DNA of 6,112 bases from contig JAFCBY010000068.1 in NCBI GenBank assembly GCA_017610485.1, positions 1 to 6,112 of the forward strand, in the 5' to 3' direction. The notes below the pieces were generated by a model that had not been told where the DNA came from, made no database searches, and saw only the letters and a program-made list of their open reading frames with translations. The stretch is from Candidatus Falkowiibacteriota bacterium. Lineage in GTDB: Archaea; Iainarchaeota; Iainarchaeia; Iainarchaeales; GCA-2688035. Within the stretch, counting starts at the first letter, position 1; each line of letters begins with the position of its first letter. Below are positions 4,955 to 6,112 of the stretch, piece by piece. Position numbers and translations under genes: made by a program.

Positions 4955-5332
4955 TTATTGGCTTTTCCAGAGCCCATGCAGGTTGCAGTATGCTCTTGTA
5001 GAAACACTGTCTGATTGTATGCAGAACTCTGCCTCCGGCGCATCGCCTGGCTTCAGATACTGCCTGCAAACCTTGCCATCTGCAATTGCCTCAATCCACT
5101 CAATGAAGTGCTCTGCTTCCATTGGATGGGCTGTAGAGCCAACCTTGACCTTTACCCCTGTTGCCGTTTTCTCAACAACAGGAACGTGCTTTTCTTGCGC
5201 TGCATCAACACTATTTTCTTTCATCAATTGCATTGGCTGCCCGCAGCATACCAGGGTGCCTCCGCCGGCGTGCACGACCTCAACTATGTTGCCGCATTCT
5301 ACACATTTGTAAACCTGTTTTAATTCAGCCAT
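4955..5332 (-). CDS. dfx: desulfoferrodoxin, class I superoxide reductase (2Fe-SOR)
   Basis: A 125-residue protein with the two iron sites of class I superoxide reductase. The N-terminal desulforedoxin-like domain has C10, C13, C29 and C30 for the Fe(Cys)4 centre. The catalytic domain has E47-K48-H49, H69, H75, C116 and H119 for the Fe(His)4Cys centre. These numbers match Desulfoarculus baarsii desulfoferrodoxin exactly, which supports ATG 5330-5332 as the start rather than the TTG three codons earlier. A GGAGGT site lies 8 bases upstream of that ATG. The enzyme reduces superoxide to hydrogen peroxide in the cytoplasm without making oxygen, with electrons usually from rubredoxin. It starts 17 bp after the rubrerythrin stop, which fits one transcript; rubrerythrin would remove the peroxide made here. 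No rubredoxin gene is in view. Confidence 0.95.
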   Translation of the reverse strand: MAELKQVYKCVECGNIVEVVHAGGGTLVCCGQPMQLMKENSVDAAQEKHVPVVEKTATGVKVKVGSTAHPMEAEHFIEWIEAIADGKVCRQYLKPGDAPEAEFCIQSDSVSTRAYCNLHGLWKSQ

Positions 5333-5340
5333 TTTTTCCA

Positions 5341-5346
5341 ACCTCC
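5341..5346 (-). promoter_or_regulatory. ribosome binding site of the superoxide reductase gene
   Basis: GGAGGT on the minus strand, 8 bases before ATG 5332. It overlaps the alternative TTG start at 5341, which argues against that start. Confidence 0.75.
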
Positions 5347-5349
5347 TTT

Positions 5350-5934
5350 TTAATATTCTTCACACTTCAATTCAAAATATTTGGCTTCGTGGCTGCAACT
5401 AGGGCACCTTTCCAAGGGCTCTTCTCCCTCGTGCACGTAACCGCACTTCCTGCAAACCCACTGCACCTTCTTGTCCTTCTTGAACACTGTTTTGCCCTCA
5501 ACCTCAGCCAAAAGCTTTTTGTACCTGCCTTCGTGGTGCTCTTCGGCCTTGCTTATTGCCTTTATCCTTGCAGCAATCTCTGCAAGTCCTTCCTTTTCTG
5601 CCACGGCAGCAAATTCAGGGTACATCTCAGTGTTCTCGTGGTGTTCGCCTGCAATCGCTGCCTTCAGGTTCTCGGCAGTTGTCCCAAGTGTCGTTGGAAC
5701 GCCGGAGTCAACGGCTATTTCTTCCTGCTTTTCCCCGCTTTTCCCATTGAGCTCGTTAATCAATCGAAACAGCCATTTTGCATGCTCTCTTTCGTTGTCG
5801 GCAGTAACCAAAAAGAGCTCTGCGATCTGCTCAAAGCCTTCCTTTTGGGCAATCTTCGCGTACATTGTGTACCTGTTTCTTGCCTGGCTCTCGCCAATAA
5901 ATGCCTTTGCCAAGTTCTTAATTGTTTCCTGCAT
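5350..5934 (-). CDS. rbr: rubrerythrin
   Basis: A 194-residue, full-length rubrerythrin. The N-terminal four-helix domain carries the diiron ligands E15 (GESQARNRY), E48 and H51 (EREH), E97 and E100 (GEHHENTEMY), and E131 and H134 (EEHHEGRY). The C-terminal rubredoxin-like domain has C161, C164, C177 and C180 for one Fe(Cys)4 site. Rubrerythrin reduces hydrogen peroxide to water in the cytoplasm of anaerobes with electrons from rubredoxin or ferredoxin. It is the upstream partner of the superoxide reductase gene, which follows closely on the same strand. A ribosome binding site 8 bases before ATG 5934 and a TATA-like box further upstream suggest it is the first gene of the transcript. A ferredoxin-like gene ends 64 bp upstream and is a candidate electron donor. 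All ligands are present and no defect is seen. Confidence 0.96.
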   Translation of the reverse strand: MQETIKNLAKAFIGESQARNRYTMYAKIAQKEGFEQIAELFLVTADNEREHAKWLFRLINELNGKSGEKQEEIAVDSGVPTTLGTTAENLKAAIAGEHHENTEMYPEFAAVAEKEGLAEIAARIKAISKAEEHHEGRYKKLLAEVEGKTVFKKDKKVQWVCRKCGYVHEGEEPLERCPSCSHEAKYFELKCEEY

Positions 5935-5942
5935 ATTCCAAA

Positions 5943-5948
5943 ACCTCC
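5943..5948 (-). promoter_or_regulatory. ribosome binding site of rubrerythrin
   Basis: GGAGGT on the minus strand, 8 bases before the start codon, the same sequence and spacing as for the superoxide reductase gene. Confidence 0.75.
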
Positions 5949-5966
5949 ATCAATTATTACTCTAGC

Positions 5967-5979
5967 AAATTATTAAATT
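5967..5979 (-). promoter_or_regulatory. TATA-like region of the rubrerythrin cluster
   Basis: AATTTAATAATTT on the minus strand, 33-45 bases before the rubrerythrin ATG. Initiation about 25 bases on would leave a short leader containing the ribosome binding site. It lies in the 64-bp gap after the ferredoxin-like gene, so the cluster could be transcribed from here or by read-through. Confidence 0.4.
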
Positions 5980-5998
5980 CCTTGCCCTTTTTCAATTC

Positions 5999-6112
5999 CT
6001 ACAAATCTCCGTTAATCCTAACAATTTTCCCATCGATAGGAATGACTTTTCCGGAGTCATCAACAGCCTGCTTTACGGCCTGGAGAAGGCCTGAACAGCA
6101 AGGTACCTCCAT
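5999..6112 (-). CDS. C-terminal end of a 4Fe-4S ferredoxin-like protein (partial)
   Basis: The last 37 codons of a minus-strand gene that continues past the right edge, ending in TAG. The visible segment contains MEVPCCSGLLQAVKQA, then SGKVIPIDGK, and ends VRINGDL. This matches from memory the C-terminal tail of a family of roughly 200-280-residue iron-sulfur proteins in anaerobic bacteria and archaea. Their N-terminal part holds two 4Fe-4S motifs, and their tail has the MEVPCCSGL sequence with a Cys-Cys pair. The ATG at the very edge is therefore probably internal rather than the start. The cluster-binding region itself is outside the window. Its place just upstream of rubrerythrin would suit an electron-transfer role in peroxide or superoxide reduction, but this is inference. 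Confidence 0.65.
   Translation of the reverse strand: MEVPCCSGLLQAVKQAVDDSGKVIPIDGKIVRINGDL

Noticed and set aside
5161..5976. Plus-strand 271-codon ORF opposite rubrerythrin and superoxide reductase
   Set aside because: It is the antisense of two certain genes, has a low-complexity Cys/Leu/Phe-rich product and no family resemblance.
1..6112. CRISPR array, insertion sequence or transposase
   Set aside because: No regularly spaced repeats, no terminal inverted repeats and no transposase-like protein were found on either strand.

Overview
The window looks like a piece of an archaeal genome, most plausibly from a small-genome anaerobic lineage of the DPANN type; the phylum cannot be fixed from this sequence. 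The evidence is an archaeal-type Ogg2 DNA glycosylase, a small RelE/antitoxin pair of a kind common in archaea, and A/T-rich TATA-like boxes about 28 bases before several start codons (a leaderless pattern). Strong GGAGGT ribosome binding sites precede only some genes. Several enzymes (type II pantothenate kinase, L-ribulose-5-phosphate 4-epimerase, desulfoferrodoxin, rubrerythrin) belong to families best known from bacteria, so past gene transfer is likely.

Layout. At the left edge a RelE-like toxin (+) converges on, and overlaps by 17 bp, a 45-residue antitoxin-like gene (-). The 164-bp gap after it holds a TATA box for the antitoxin, a GC-rich stretch resembling the T-loop-to-3'-end part of a serine tRNA (possible attachment-site remnant), and a TATA box for the next operon. 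Then come coaW and araD (+, 16 bp apart), followed by a calcium/cation exchanger (+) with its own promoter. A 26-codon gene (+) has its own TATA box, a near-consensus ribosome binding site and T-runs after it; it encodes an acidic CxxC peptide that I do not recognise.

The right-hand third is a minus-strand group, read from right to left: the C-terminal end of a ferredoxin-like protein (cut by the window edge), rubrerythrin, class I superoxide reductase (desulfoferrodoxin), Ogg2 8-oxoguanine glycosylase and an EamA-family transporter. Superoxide reductase turns superoxide into peroxide, rubrerythrin reduces peroxide to water, and Ogg2 removes oxidised guanine from DNA. This is a coherent oxygen-defence and repair cluster of an anaerobe. 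All expected metal ligands and catalytic residues are visible in these three proteins.

No CRISPR array, insertion sequence, rRNA or complete tRNA was seen.
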